Under the pieces are notes generated by a model. The model searched no databases. It saw nothing but the letters and a program-made list of their open reading frames with translations, and was not told the origin of the DNA. Of a stretch of DNA of 64,000 nt, positions 10,930 through 22,415 are shown in pieces. Numbering within the stretch: position 1 is the stretch's first letter; every line of letters begins with the position of its first letter. Both the position numbers and the translations under genes were made by a program. The stretch comes from Petaurus breviceps papuanus (taxonomy: Eukaryota; Chordata; Mammalia; Diprotodontia; Petauridae): assembly GCA_028583685.1 (NCBI GenBank), contig JAMXIF010000051.1:45851029-45915028 (forward strand), read 5' to 3'.

Positions 10930-11400
10930 ATTCATTGGAATGTAACTGAAAATTATTGAAGTGAGGAAAAAAGAGAAACAGGGAAGCCATTTGCTTCAAT
11001 TCATAAACAGCATCTGTTGGGAAGTTATTCATAGATTGCTTCGGGGCCTGCTGAGCAGTGAGCCCGTGGAAAAGGGTGTCATTGCAAGCAAATTGGCCTA
11101 AGCTGCAATGGAGATGCTATTAAACATGAATCACTGACAGCCAGGGAGAATGATCAGGCACTGGGCTGTTTTATGTCTCCTTTTATCACTGGGACACAGA
11201 AGTAGCCTCCAGCCAAAGGCTCACACAGTTCAAATTAGAAGAACCACCTTCTAAGTCTATTAAGGCCTAACTAGTGGCTGGAGAATGTGGCATGAAGCCA
11301 CAGAGTAAAGGGCTCAGGCTGTTTGTTTGTCGTCTGCCCGAGGCATAGTAGGCCAATCCCTCCTAGACGACATGATAGCTTTGACCTTTGCTGAGTCTAT
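10930..11400. promoter_or_regulatory. Candidate conserved non-coding element (unproven)
   Basis: This patch is free of any repeat I recognise and has a more even base composition than its surroundings. It contains homeodomain- and GATA-style words (for example 'attcataaacagcatctg', 'ctattaaacatgaatcactgacag' and 'cttttatcactggga'). No open reading frame of note covers it. It looks like the mixed-composition islands that often prove conserved in vertebrate gene deserts. That is inference from appearance only, as I have no alignment. Confidence 0.3.
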
Positions 11401-11489
11401 ATTTTCCATCAAAAGTATTATGTATATGATTTTCTTTGAGAGAAGGTAGAAACTGAATCTATGGAGAATTAACGCCTAAAGGATCATGA

Positions 11490-11945
11490 CAAAAACAGAA
11501 ATTTAGAGTAGTCCAACCCTTCATTTTACAAAGGAGGAAACTGAGGCCCAGAGGCATTCATGGGATCCTTTACTTGGAAATGGAAGAGACTTTTGTAGTC
11601 ATCTAGTCTCAGAGTCATTCATAAAAATTCTAAATTTTGAGCTATAAAGATAATGGAATTCATGATTGAGCTGGAAACCAAATGACATGTAATCTAATTC
11701 AACCCCTTCATTTTATAAATAAGGAAACCAAAGTCCATATACTTTATAGTATCCTAGACTTAGACCTGTCAGAGACCTTGGAAGTCAGTCCAGCCCCCTC
11801 ATTTTACCACTGATGAAACAGAGTCCCAGAGAAAGGAACCGAGGTGTTTAAAGTTACCCTACTAGTATGGAGAAGATCTGGGGTTTGAATGATGTCCTCT
11901 GACTGCCAAAACTAGTAATACTTTTTCATCATACCAGATTGGCAC
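11490..11945 (-). mobile_element. Three adjoining MIR-type pieces, antisense
   Basis: 'ccaacccttcattttacaaaggaggaaactgaggcccagag' (about 11512), a similar block near 11700 ('caaccccttcattttataaataaggaaacc') and one near 11793 ('cagccccctcattttaccactgatgaaac') each match the reverse MIR core. They may be three insertions or a local duplication. Confidence 0.65.
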
Positions 11946-11989
11946 CTTTACATATTTATTAGGACAGAACTCTTTTTACAAAAGAAAAT

Positions 11990-12640
11990 TAATATTGGAA
12001 TCACCAGAATTATGGAGAATGCTTTATTTCATTGGAGGTTGACATCTTAGTAAGAGTTATAGTTCTCTTCTGGGGTGTAGGGATGTTTAAGTAAGACTGG
12101 CGCCCCTGGAATGCAGGATGCTAGGTCATTTTTAGGGCTGCTCATCTACCTTTGGAATTCACCTGTCACCCAACTCTCAGCTGTGGCTCTAAGCAGCTGT
12201 AGCATGTACAGCAATGGTACCCCTCAGTAAAATCATCTTGGCAAAAAGGCTAAAGCACACTGAAGTTAACTGACAGGCCTCTAACCCATCAGTTAATTGG
12301 AAGAAATGTCTACCCCAAATATGTGAAGACTTCCCCTTGGATGTATGGAACAATTTTCCCCAATGGTAATGAAGGCAGCTGAAGCAGGTGGTGTGGAGGA
12401 CTTAGAGGTTGGTCAGATATCAAAGATGACAAGGTCATCCACTGTATCTTGAGCCATCTCCAGTCATTCTAACTTTTGTCTTGCCACTGGACTTTGATGA
12501 CTCTGGAAGAGACAGTGAAGCTGATGACTTTGGTTAACTCTTCCTCAATCCAATTCATGAATAAGTCATTCCATCACTCTGTGATGTCTTTGGTCCTCTT
12601 AAAAAGCGAAGAATAACCAAGAGTTCTCTTCCAGGAATAC
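11990..12640 (+). mobile_element. RTE-derived SINE, long form
   Basis: The body matches the 5' untranslated region of the RTE LINE at 26.5-30.65 kb: shared runs include 'ctgaagcaggtggtg', 'aggtcatccactgtatcttgagccatc', 'cttgccactgg' and 'gatgactctggaaga'. It then jumps directly to the LINE's last bases ('tgtgatgtctttggtcctctt'). There is no coding part, so it could only move with RTE enzymes. This 5'-plus-3' design is known for RTE-dependent SINEs. Confidence 0.8.
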
Positions 12641-12824
12641 AACATAGCAAAGTTTTTCTCAATATTGAGTCATGGTATATATAGGCTGATTCAGGTGCAT
12701 TTAATTAAAAAAAATGCAGTAATCACAATCAACTTTCAAATGAAAATCCATGTCAGACATTTTTTTAAGGTTTAAGAGATTATAGAAAGTTATTTTTGTT
12801 TAATAAATGACACTACACTGAAGT

Positions 12825-12940
12825 TCACAGAATCACAGCATTTTGTATTTGAAATGGACCTCAATGGTACCTCTAGTCCATCCATTCCTGAAATAAAAAG
12901 GCTCTCTACTCTTAGCAGTCATCTAGCTTTTAGTAAAAGA
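12825..12940. mobile_element. L3/CR1-like fragment
   Basis: 'cacagaatcacagcattttgtatttgaaatggacctcaatggtacctctagtcc' resembles the L3/CR1 'patient' words for a short distance. A weak call. Confidence 0.4.
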
Positions 12941-13017
12941 CGTCAAGTGATATTGTAACAAGTCCTACCAAGGAAGTTCAGGATATTTTTTGATATAATG
13001 AAATCTGAATTTTTATA

Positions 13018-13128
13018 AAATGTTAAATCCTTGGGGACAAGGACTCTAATATTTATGTGTCACCAGTGTCTAACATGGTGCCTAGCATATAATAGGTCCT
13101 TAGTAAATAATTGCTTGATTGATTTATT
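13018..13128 (+). mobile_element. L2 LINE 3' end
   Basis: 'atccttggggacaaggactctaat' to 'gtgcctagcatataataggtccttagtaaataattgcttga' is the L2 terminal sequence in sense. Confidence 0.8.
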
Positions 13129-13434
13129 GAAGACAATAGAAATTATAATCAGAAAGCATCCTACATTAAATTGTAATCTTGTCTTATATAACATTCCATC
13201 CCAATTTTAGAAATACTCTATTCCTCTAGTACCTGGCTATGACTTTCTTATCTCTTCCTCCAGTTGCAGTACCCCTCCTAGCCTCTAGATTTCCTTTTTA
13301 TTCCTTCTTCATCAACACTTTCACAATCAACTTCCCATTCCCCTAGCACTCTGTTCTTCTTACCTGATAGAGGGTGATAAAGAATTACCAATTAGTTACA
13401 CTAATTCCTGGTAAGGTAGAAGTATACTCAGGCA

Positions 13435-13645
13435 ATATTATAATTTTGACACTTATATGTTGCAAAGCACTTTGCATACATGATCTCAATTTATCTATAT
13501 TACATCCTTGGAGGTACTATTATCATTCTCATTTTATACATGAAGAAGTGGGCTCAGTGATGTATCAAAAGGTACAGAACTAATGTCAGAGGCAGGATCT
13601 GAACTCACATCTTCCTGACTCCATGGCCAACAGAGAAGTATCCCC
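13435..13645 (-). mobile_element. MIR/CORE-SINE copy, antisense
   Basis: 'tgcaaagcactttgcatacatgatctcaatt', 'attctcattttatacatgaagaa', 'gaggcaggatctgaactcacatcttcctgactcca' run in the expected reverse order. Confidence 0.82.
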
Positions 13646-13649
13646 TATG

Positions 13650-14645
13650 TCAGACTGATTCTCTTGATCCTTGGGAAGTATTGAGCTAATTTGTATTGCT
13701 AAGAAAACTTCCTAGTTTTTCCTTATTGCATATAATGATTTTTTGTTTGCTTTAAGGAGATACTTTCTGTTACATTAAAAGATCCTTCTATGCCTATACA
13801 TTTTGCAGTTTTTTAGTGTAAATCATCATTGCATTTCATTAAGGAATTTTTTTTGCAACTATAAAAAATATTTAGGATGTTTTTATTTTAATAGGATTAA
13901 TTATGTTAATTTTCTAATTTTGAAGCATTGGTATAAATCTCACTTGATCATACTGAACCATTTTGTGGGGATATATTATAGGTTTTTTATTCATTAAAAG
14001 TTTTGCATTGATATTCATTAATGTCATTATTCTTTGCTTTGTGGTCCCCTGGTTTCAGGGTCTATATTTGTCTCATAAAATTAGTCTGGTAGAGTGTCTT
14101 CTTTCTCTGATTTGGGGGATAGGGGGTATCGGGTAATAGGGATTGTAGAATTTCAAAATTCGATAGAATTTGGTAAATTGTTCCAGCTGAGGCTATTTTT
14201 CTTTGGTAAATCATTTACCTCTTGTTTCATTTTCTCTTCTGAGATGGGTCTATTTAAAATATCAATTGAGTCTCCAGCTAACATGATTATTTTGTATTTT
14301 TGTAGATTATTCTTTCTTTTGAATTCTCAGTTTTGTTGGAATATAACCATATGGTAGGCTCTGATACGTCTTTTTATTGCTTCTCCACTGTGATCTCACT
14401 TGTTCATTTTTAAAAATTTGGTTAATTGTATTTCTTCCCTCTTCTTTGTAATCATGTTCACTAAAGGTTTATTAGGATTTTTAGACTTTTCAAAGAATTA
14501 TCTTTTGCTTTTTATTAGCTCTATAGTCTTTTCGCTCACAAGTTTATCAATCTTCTGTTATTTTCAGGATCTCCTGTTTTGTACTTATTTTGGATTTTGG
14601 CTTTCTTAAATAAAAACTGCATATTCAGTTTATTAATGTACTCAT
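13650..14645 (-). mobile_element. L1 ORF2 relic, antisense (part 1)
   Basis: The plus strand reads as reverse L1 ORF2 (reverse transcriptase part): 'cctggtttcagggtctatatttgtctcataaaattagtctggtagagtgtctt' followed by 'ctgagatgggtctatttaaaatatc' and 'gctttttattagctctatagt'. The order is that of marsupial L1 copies. Many stops. It continues at 15370 after a block of other repeats. Confidence 0.75.
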
Positions 14646-14699
14646 CAAACCAATCACCTTCTCCCACTTTTGAGTTCCTTTGAGGCATCTATTTGGGGA

Positions 14700-15370
14700 G
14701 GGGCACAGGCTAAGCAACCTTTATTTACCTATTTACTCTTCTTCTGACTTTCTAGATTTCAGTAACATGGCCCCACATATGTACCTTAATGCCTTCTCTA
14801 GCCTTGCTTTCCAAGAGACTTTTCTATGCTGTTGTCTACTAATAGAATGTAAGGTCCTTGAGGGTGTTGAGAGGCAAAATATTTTATTCAGCACTCAGAT
14901 ATCTTTGGGTGGTCAGATCTAAATGTGATGTCTTTTGATGATTGCGGCTTTGGCTTTGAACTCTGCCCTCAATTGTATCTGTTTATAACTGAGACTGCAT
15001 TAGGAGGTACCTGAGGACTAGATCAAAGTATTACCCTAAGACTTCAGTCTCCTGGATAACAAATCCTTATCAAATTATCTATTCTGTTCTACTTCCAGGA
15101 TATAACAGACTAAGGTAATGATAAGAAAACTTGAGTCCCCTTCCTTTGTCTCATTTGCTCTATAAAACCTTGTTCTAAGAATCGATAAATGGAGTTCATG
15201 GTTCTTCCTTGAACTACCCACATGGTCTGGTCATTTCTTATTTACGTCTCTGATCATACTGAGTGCTGGACACTGAGCAGTCCAAGGCATGAAGGTAAGT
15301 TCTCTTTTTGCTTATCTTTGTATTGCTAACACTTAGAACAGTGTCTGTCACTAAATATTGACTACTTAAA
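14700..15370 (+). mobile_element. L2-like 3' end split by LTR
   Basis: The left part ends 'aatagaatgtaaggtccttgaggg' (14841-14864). The right part resumes 'aaggtaagttctctttttgcttatctttgtattgctaacacttag' (15290 on). Joined, they give the standard L2 tail. The block sits inside an L1 relic, so this tail or the rearrangement that placed it is younger than that L1. Confidence 0.7.
14865..15289 (+). mobile_element. Solo LTR, endogenous retrovirus fossil (family C)
   Basis: A 425-bp unit with TGTTGA...AGGCA ends, a TATAAAA box near 15165 and an AT-rich poly(A)-signal-like stretch after it. Near-identical 6-base flanking repeats (tgaggg at 14859-14864 and tgaagg at 15290-15295) mark the insertion. 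A 6-base footprint suits class II-like elements, but the class is not proven. The interrupted L2 tail confirms both edges. No internal genes are present. Confidence 0.75.
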
Positions 15371-15690
15371 ACATGCGGGTTGCCTTGCCTCTTTTTATAT
15401 TTTGTTAATTGTTTTAGGAATATGGGTTTCCTATAAGATCCATTTCAGCTGCATATCAGAAACTTTGGTGTTAAAATGTTTGTTGTTTCTATGATTTAAT
15501 TTTGGAGCCACTTATTATTTAGGATTTCATTATTAAATCTTCATTTTCATCTATATTTTTCTTGCACTCCCTGTATTACTATCTTTATTCTGTTAGGAAT
15601 TATAAGAAGTGTCTTCCATATTTTTAGTTTTACATTTATTTATAATTTCTTCATATTGTATATTTTTGCAAATGTTCTATCTGATGCCAA
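15370..15690 (-). mobile_element. L1 ORF2 relic, antisense (part 2)
   Basis: 'tcctataagatccatttcagctgcatatcagaaactttggtgtta' and 'gtttctatgatttaattttggagccacttattatttaggatt' are reverse L1 ORF2 words, continuing part 1 that stops at 14645. Confidence 0.72.
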
Positions 15691-15706
15691 GAAATATGTG
15701 ATTTCT

Positions 15707-15909
15707 GGGGCAGCTAGGTGGTGCAGTAAATAGAACACGGACCCTGGAGTCAGAAGGACCTAAGTTCAAATCCAGCCTCAGACACTTAACACTTCCTAGC
15801 TGTGTGACCATGGGCAAGTCACTTAATCCCAACTGCCCTACCTTCCCCCCCTGCAAAAAACAAAAAAAATAAAAATAAAAATAACGGATAGGTTTTGTAT
15901 TTAAAAAAA
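15707..15909 (+). mobile_element. WSINE-type SINE, full length
   Basis: Begins ggggcagctaggtggtgcag, with A and B box-like parts ('agttcaaatccagcctcagac'), 'ctagctgtgtgacc', 'gcaagtcacttaatccc' and an A-rich tail. It is flanked by a 16-base target duplication (15691-15706 and 15910-15925) with one difference. It lies in the antisense L1 relic. The short divergence and clear duplication suggest a relatively young insertion. Confidence 0.93.
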
Positions 15910-15999
15910 GAAATAGGTGATTTCTTAGTGATTCCATTTAGAAGACACCATAAATATTCTAGCTTCAAAATTTATAGCATTTGGCGGGGGGGATATAGT

Positions 16000-16150
16000 G
16001 AATACAGAGCAAGACTTGTGGTCAAAAAGTGAGGAAATCATTACTCAGAAAATGTGGATACAACTCTGACCTTTTTATTAAACTCGCTATATAACTCTGG
16101 GCAAGTCACTTAACCTCTCAATGTCTCAGGCACCTCTCTAAGATGATACT
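16000..16150 (+). mobile_element. MIR copy
   Basis: Sense body: 'gagcaagacttgtggtcaaaaagtgagg', 'ctcgctatataactctgggcaagtcacttaacctctcaatgtctcagg'. Confidence 0.7.
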
Positions 16151-16154
16151 AACA

Positions 16155-16345
16155 TGGAATTATAAAGTCTCAGTGCAAAGAATCAGTGATCACACCTTCA
16201 TTTTACATTTGAGGAAATCTAGTCTCTGAGAGGAGACATGACTTTCCCATGGTTACATAGATTTTCAGTGGAAAAGCTAAGACCAGAACTCTAGTCTTCT
16301 GACTTCAAGGCCAGTATTCTTTCAACTACACCATGATGCTTTTAT
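16155..16345 (-). mobile_element. MIR copy, antisense
   Basis: 'caccttcattttacatttgaggaaatc', 'tttcccatggttacatag' and 'gaccagaactctagtcttctgacttcaaggccagtattcttt' follow reverse MIR order. Confidence 0.75.
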
Positions 16346-16399
16346 ATTGTCTTGCATGTGAATTATTTTTCTAGACCTCCATAACAATCATATAGTTTG

Positions 16400-16670
16400 T
16401 TCGTCAGACCTAGATAAATATCTGAGGCTCAGGCTAGTAAGGGTCTTGCCCATGGTCATGTAGTAAATTAAGTGTCATAGAGAAGATTTGAATATTGATC
16501 TTCCAACTTGCTATTTACTGTACTAACCATTCAGAAAACCAAGGCTCCAAAAGGGCAAATGATTTGCCCAATATCATACAGCCAGTTTGTGATAGATCTT
16601 AGACTGGAATCCACAATCTCAGTACTGTAATCCCTAACCAGTGGCCTTTCAGTTAAATCATGCTGTCCTC
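16400..16670 (-). mobile_element. Two MIR pieces, antisense
   Basis: Two successive reverse MIR bodies, the first around 16420-16530 ('tcttgcccatggtcatgtagt'), the second around 16545-16665 ('gatttgcccaatatcatacagcc'). Confidence 0.65.
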
Positions 16671-16794
16671 AAGAGAGCATTTCCCTCTGTGGAACGATTG
16701 ACTTATTCTGCTTCAAAAATCAGCAAGGACTGACTGTGAGCAGGTGTTTCACGGGTGCTGCACCTATTTTAAATCAACTAACTAGTTAAGTTAA

Positions 16795-16925
16795 TTGAGC
16801 AAGCATTTATTGAGTACTTACAAAGTGCCAACACAGTGCTATGTGTGATCAGAAAAACAAAACATCCTGGGGCTCAGAAAAGAACAAGTAATTGGCAACC
16901 AACTCAAGCTCTTTGAAAGTTCCAC
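16795..16925 (+). mobile_element. Ancient repeat family B, 5' end
   Basis: 'gagcaagcatttattgagtacttacaaagtgccaacacagtgctatgtg' is the start of the family seen at 9.26 and 50 kb. Bases 16926-17384 after it hold nothing I recognise. Confidence 0.65.
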
Positions 16926-17384
16926 TAGGTTGCCAAAAGGAGGTATATTGTTTGAAAGATGGTGATTTACAAAGTAATATTGCTTGTATTACAGGGTTTC
17001 ATGACAGATTGTAGCACGGTTGTTCCAGCCTCACCCTATCCCACACAATAGACCACTTTTTTGCCCCTCTTAATGTAAATTTACTGGAATTTCTTATTAT
17101 TAGAGTTAGATGAATAAAACAAACTCCCAAATGTTTTGTGTGCTTCCTTCAGGCATTTTTTTTTGTGTTACTCAGAGCTCCCTGGGTAGTAATCATTTGA
17201 CCATATTCCTCAGCTAGGAAAATGAGAGAGGGGATGGGAGTGAATTAGTTTGGTGGTTGGAAGAGGGAGAAGGGAGGGTTATTTTCTCAATTATGGAGTG
17301 AAGAAAGTCTCATTGCTTTTCTGAGCCTGAGAAGGGGAAAACAAGTTGGAATAAACATTCTAAACTTCTATTTCATTGTTACCT

Positions 17385-17770
17385 TTCTCCAACAGTTTTT
17401 GCTTGGGCCAGAAACCCTAAGGGTCTTCACCTCCCAGGTTGATACTTTTTGACTAGGTAAAGTGGCCATTCTCTGCCTCATTTCTTACTTAGCCTTAAAA
17501 TCACTAAATGGGTGTTGCCTCAGTCACACGAGACCTGTTAAAGACTTCAGGTTAAAAAGACCAAGGTCTCCCACTATATCCAGGGCCATCCCCAGCATCC
17601 TGAGCTATATCTTACCACTGGACCCAGATAGCTCTAGAGGAGAAAGTGAGGCTGGTGACTGCATAACTCTTCCTCCATTAAATCCAATTCACTTGCATGT
17701 CCTGGCATCACTTCCCAATGTCATGATTCTCTTTGAGGACAAAGGACAAATGACAACAGCCATCCTTCAA
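17385..17770 (+). mobile_element. RTE-derived SINE, short form
   Basis: The order is 'gggtgttgcctcagtcacacgag', 'accaaggtctcccactatatccaggg', 'ttaccactggacccagatagctctagaggag', 'ccaattcacttgcatgtcctggcatcac', then the RTE tail 'gtcatgattctctttgaggacaaaggacaaatgacaaca'. The tail matches the 3' end of the RTE LINE at 30.6 kb. It is a familiar marsupial SINE design. Confidence 0.85.
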
Positions 17771-18164
17771 TAGCTTCAGTTGCTTCAATAGCTCTTAGCA
17801 AAGTGAAAATGTGATGAACAGATACAAATTTCAGCCTATCTGTATTCTGTGTGATTACTTTCCATGTAGTCCCATAACTTCTGTATAGAGAACCTATCTA
17901 ACAACATGATGCCCTTTTCTAATCTATTATCACTGAGTGAGAAGGTCTCTCTTTAGGTTCTCAAATCTAGGAGAAGCAAAGTGTGGGACAGTCAAACAAG
18001 GCAAGTCTTGGGTCTTGCTACAAAAGAGAGGACTTTATTTTCAATGTTCTTCTCTGCCTTTGAGCAGCAGCAACAGCAGCAGCACTATTTTCACTAATAG
18101 AAGCATCAGCAATACCAAAATATCAAAATTTGTTTAGTAGTTATGATATAAAGGCCAGTCAGTC

Positions 18165-18535
18165 AACAAGCATTTATTAAGTTACTTCTAACAAACAAAC
18201 ACCACCACTACAAAAACAAACAAGCCAAAAAAAAATCATGCCCGATTCTCAAGATGCTCCCAGGCTAATGGGGGAGATAGTATGCAAAGAATCATATATA
18301 AACAAGACATATGCAGGATAAATTAAGCATAATCAACAGAGGGAAGGAACTAGTACTAAAAGGGCTTAGAAAAGGATTCTTATAAAAGATAGGGTTTAAA
18401 CTGGGGCTTGAAGGAAGCTGGGAAGTATCAAAGGAGAAGGTGAGCATTCACAGAATAGGGGATAGCCTGAGAAAATGGACAGAGGTAGAGAGTATATCTT
18501 GTTTGAAGATCAAGTCAGTGTTCTTGGATGTGAAA
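18165..18535 (+). mobile_element. Ancient repeat family B copy
   Basis: 'caacaagcatttattaagttac', 'ctaatgggggagatagtatgcaaa', 'cagagggaaggaactag', 'aaactggggcttgaaggaagctggg' and 'cagaataggggatagcctgag' fall in the family order. A short CAG run lies just upstream at about 18064-18083. Confidence 0.75.
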
Positions 18536-18574
18536 CTCTATATTCTCCAACTTTCAAGGGCATTATGACAGTCT

Positions 18575-18695
18575 CATATATTAGAGAGATTTGGAGTTTG
18601 GATGTGGAATCAGGAAAGTTTCTTTAAAAGTCCTGCTTCTGACACATTGGAGCTATGTTACCATGGGCAAGTTCAATACTCCTCCCTTCCTGCAA
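18575..18695 (+). mobile_element. MIR copy
   Basis: 'gagatttggagtttggatgtggaatcagg', 'ttctgacacattggagctatgttaccatgggcaagttc' give a sense MIR body. Confidence 0.6.
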
Positions 18696-18779
18696 GCAAC
18701 TCTTTGAAATATAGGCTATAGACAAGGAACTAATCTGCATTGCTGAAGAAAGTTGACACACCACGTGTTCTCTAAAGTA

Positions 18780-19197
18780 ATGAAATCAAGATATGTGTTA
18801 AAAAAATAAACCAAGCTTGCAATTTTAGAAAGTAGAAAATTAAAAATATATATATATATATATATATATATCAAAGCCAAAACAAGAGTACACAACCTTT
18901 AAAATTTAAGGGCTAATAGATCAATCTGAAAACAAAAGTACCACTGAAAAATCCAATTAAAAGCTGTCTATAAAGAACTAATAAAGTCTGTTTACTAATA
19001 GTTAACATGATAGAGAAAAAATAGGAAAGGGAGATCACATTGCTAAACCTACATATGAACCCAATGATTCGTGATAAACAGAAAAGAAATAAATGATCAG
19101 ACACACACACACATATACACATACATATATAGATATACATATGATTTCTAACAAAATTAAGAACTAAAGGAAATGGAAGATCATCTATAAAAATATG
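18780..19197 (+). mobile_element. L1 ORF2 relic (part 1), host of the ORF2-less insert
   Basis: Sense L1 ORF2 words: 'caaagccaaaacaagagtacacaacct', 'aagctgtctataaagaactaataaa', 'agttaacatgatagagaaaaaa', then 'ggaaatggaagatcatctataaaaatatg'. The same L1 resumes at 22416. (TA)n and (CA)n runs at about 18846-18871 and 19098-19130 have grown inside it. Confidence 0.75.
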
Positions 19198-19937
19198 GAT
19201 TTTTACAGGGGCGGAAACAAGATAGCCGAGTAGAAGCACAAACTCTGAGCTGCTCTGGCTTCCACTTTCCCCAATCCATGTGAAAAGGAGACTCTGAACA
19301 AACTTTGGAGCTGCAGAACCCACAAAATAACACAGAGAAGCTAACCCTCCGCTGAGGACAGCCCGGCAGCCTAGCAGGAATCGGCCAGTCGGCCAGGGCA
19401 GTGCTGGGAGCCGAGCCCAGACCTTCCATGAGCCAGAGGTATTAGCTCCAGGGCCGGCCTGACAAACCACAGGCCAGAGGGACTCCAGATCAGCAGCACC
19501 TGTGGCCATTTGCAGATTTATCAACACATAGATGTGAAGGAGAAAGTGAGAGATGAATGCAATCTGGACTTTAGGACTCAGTAAGTGGGAGTGCATGGCT
19601 TTTGCCCCCAGGGCAAGAAGTCTCTGAGACTCCAGCATAGCCAACCAGTGCAACATGGCAGCTTCAGTTTCTGGCCTGCAGAGTGTAGGGGGACCAAGCA
19701 CCAATCTGAGGGTTAATCTCTCTTGCTTTAACCTTCTTGGATCTGGATTGCAGTCTAGGGTGGAGGTCCTGGGGTGTGTGTCCAGCTTGCCGGAGTGTGT
19801 GGAGGCCTCAGAGAGGGCACCCATCTAATACCTCCAGCAGCTGAGAAAACCCCAGTGTTTGGGATGAAATCTCCCCTGTCTGGTGGCAGAGTCCTACTCT
19901 GGCAAAAAGCCCAGGGGTCAAGTGACTGAGGGGCGAC

Positions 19938-20996
19938 ATGACCAGGCAAAGGAAACAAAACAGACCGAAGATTTGAACGTTAGACTCCTATTTTGGGGAC
20001 AAAAAGGAACAAAGCTGTAACAGGAGGAAGACAGTGAAGTCAGAATTCCTGCACCAAAAGCTTCAAAGGAAAATACAAGCTGGTTACAGGCCATAGAGGA
20101 CCTTAAGAAGCAGATAAGAGAAGTGGAGGAAAAATTGGGAAGAGAAATGAGAACGATGCAAGAAAATTATGAAATGAGAGTCAACAGCCTGACTGAGGAA
20201 AATAATACCTTAAAAAACAGACTAACTCAAATGGCAAAGGAGGCTCAAAAAGGCAATGAGGAGAAGAATGCCTTAAAAAGTCGAATTTGCCAGATGGAAA
20301 AAGAATCTCAAAAGCTCAATGAGGAGAATCATTGCTTCAGAATTAGACTGGAGCAAATGGAAGCTAATGACTTTATGAGAAATCAAGATGCTGTTAAACA
20401 GATCCAAACAAATGAAAGAATAGCAGGCAATATGAACTATCTCATGGGAAAAACCACTGACCTGGAAAATAGATCCAGGAGAGATAATTTCAAAATTATT
20501 GGACTACCTGAAATCCATAATCAAAGTAAGAACCTATAAGTTATCCTCCAGGAAGTTCTCAAAGAAAACTGACCTGATGTTTTAGAAAGAGAGGGCAAAA
20601 TAGAGCTTGAAAGAATCCACCGATCACCTACTGAAAAAGATCCCAAAAAGAAAACTCCTAGGAATATTATAGCCAGGTCCCAGCATTCCCAGATTAAGTA
20701 GAGAATATTACAAGCAGCCAGGAAAAACAATTTGAATGTTGTGGAAACACAACCAGGATAACCCAAGATCTGGCAGCTTCTACACTGAGGCATTGAAGGC
20801 TTAGAATATAACATTCGGGAGGTCAAAGGAGCTGGGATTAAAACCAAGAGTCACCTACCCAGCAAAACTGAGTATCATGTTTCAGGGGAAAATATGGTCA
20901 TTCAGTGGAATAGAGGACTTTTAAGCATTCTTGATGAAAAAAACAGAGTTGAATAGAAAATTTGACATTCAGATACAAGAAGCAAGAGAAACATGA
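19938..20996 (+). pseudogene. L1 ORF1-type RNA-binding protein, decayed
   Basis: The likely start is the ATG at 19938 (MTRQRKQ...), the position expected right after the 5' UTR. It is followed within 13 codons by a stop. The longest clean stretch, 20123-20539, encodes 138 residues. It opens with a heptad-rich coiled coil rich in E, K, L and N (residues 1-110), which in L1 drives ORF1p trimer formation, and ends with RSRRDNFKIIGLPE (residues 117-130), the start of the RRM domain. Downstream, in changed frames, 'ERIHRSP' and, from about 20757, 'RITQDLAASTL' mark the RRM end and the C-terminal domain. The frame ends near TGA 20994-20996. Several stops and shifts make it non-functional. In life ORF1p coats element RNA in the cytoplasm. 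Confidence 0.85.
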
Positions 20997-22070
20997 GAAG
21001 GTAAACAGGGAAAAGAAATCATAAAGAACTTATTAAAGTTGAACTATTAACTTTCCTACATGGAAAAATAAGAATTGTAACTTATGAAACCTTTCTCAGT
21101 AGTTGAAGGGAATAGAAATAGAAATACATACATACATACATACATATATATATATGCATATATGTCTATATATGAGGGTATATGGGCATATGAATACATA
21201 TGTGAATGTATGTATATGTTTACAGGTATACATAGATAGAGGGTAAAGGATCAATTTAACAGGAAGGGATGATAATTAAAAGGTGAAATTAAGAGGTGAG
21301 AGAGGAATATAATGAGAGGAGATGGGGAAAGACAGAATGGGGTAAACTATCTCATATAGAAGAGGCAAGGGAAAATCGTCACAAAGGGGAAGAATAGGAA
21401 GGTAAAAGGGAATGGGTCAACCTTATTCCCATTGAATTTGTCTTGAGGAGGGAATGAAATACACACTAAATAGGGTAATTCACCCTACAGGAGAGTAGGG
21501 GGGAAGGGGATGAGGGGAGGATGATGGAAGGGATGGCAGGCTGGGGGGGGGACGGAAGTTGGAAGCACCCACTTTTGAAAAGGGATGGGATCAATGTAGA
21601 GAGTAGAACAAGTGGGAGGTGGGAGAGGAGGGAGGGAAATATAGTCAGTCTTTTACAATGTATCTACTATATTATTGTTTCGCTTTAGGTACACATGTAC
21701 ATCCTATACTGAACTGCTTATCTTCCCAGTAAGGGTGGATGACAAGTGAGGAAGGGAATGAATCTTGAAATCAAGTTTTAAAATCAAATGTTTAAATATA
21801 TATATATATACTATTATTAATACCATCTTACATGTAATTGGGAAATAAGATATACAGGCACTGGGGCATAGAGATCCACTGGAAAATTCAAAAGTGGTAT
21901 GGGAGAAAATATGGGAGAGAGCAGACTGGAGGAGGGAATATCCTGTGGGACTGCTATTTTGGGGTAGTGGGTAGGGAAAAAACGGGGAGAAAATTTGTAG
22001 CTCAAAATGTGGCAGAAATGAATGATGTAAATCAGAAGTTAATAAAGCATTTGGAACAAAAAGAAATTTA
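20997..22070 (+). other. 3' UTR of ORF2-less L1, copy 1
   Basis: Directly after ORF1 comes a CATA/TA microsatellite (21121-21240), then G/A-rich sequence with 'agaatggggtaaactatctcata' (21335) and 'ggatgatggaagggatggcagg'. Matching words occur after ORF1 in the copies at 44.7 and 50.7-51.0 kb. It ends 'aataaagcatttggaacaaaaagaaattt', holding an AATAAA poly(A) signal near 22040. Confidence 0.75.

Positions 22071-22415
<345 letters not shown>

Noticed and set aside
15707-15909. tRNA gene suggested by A and B box-like words
   Set aside because: No cloverleaf; it is a tRNA-derived SINE with an A-rich tail and target duplication.
18913-19824. 303-codon minus-strand open frame
   Set aside because: It is antisense to an L1 ORF2 relic and to the 5' UTR of the ORF2-less L1. 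It crosses the boundary between two elements, so it cannot be a real gene.
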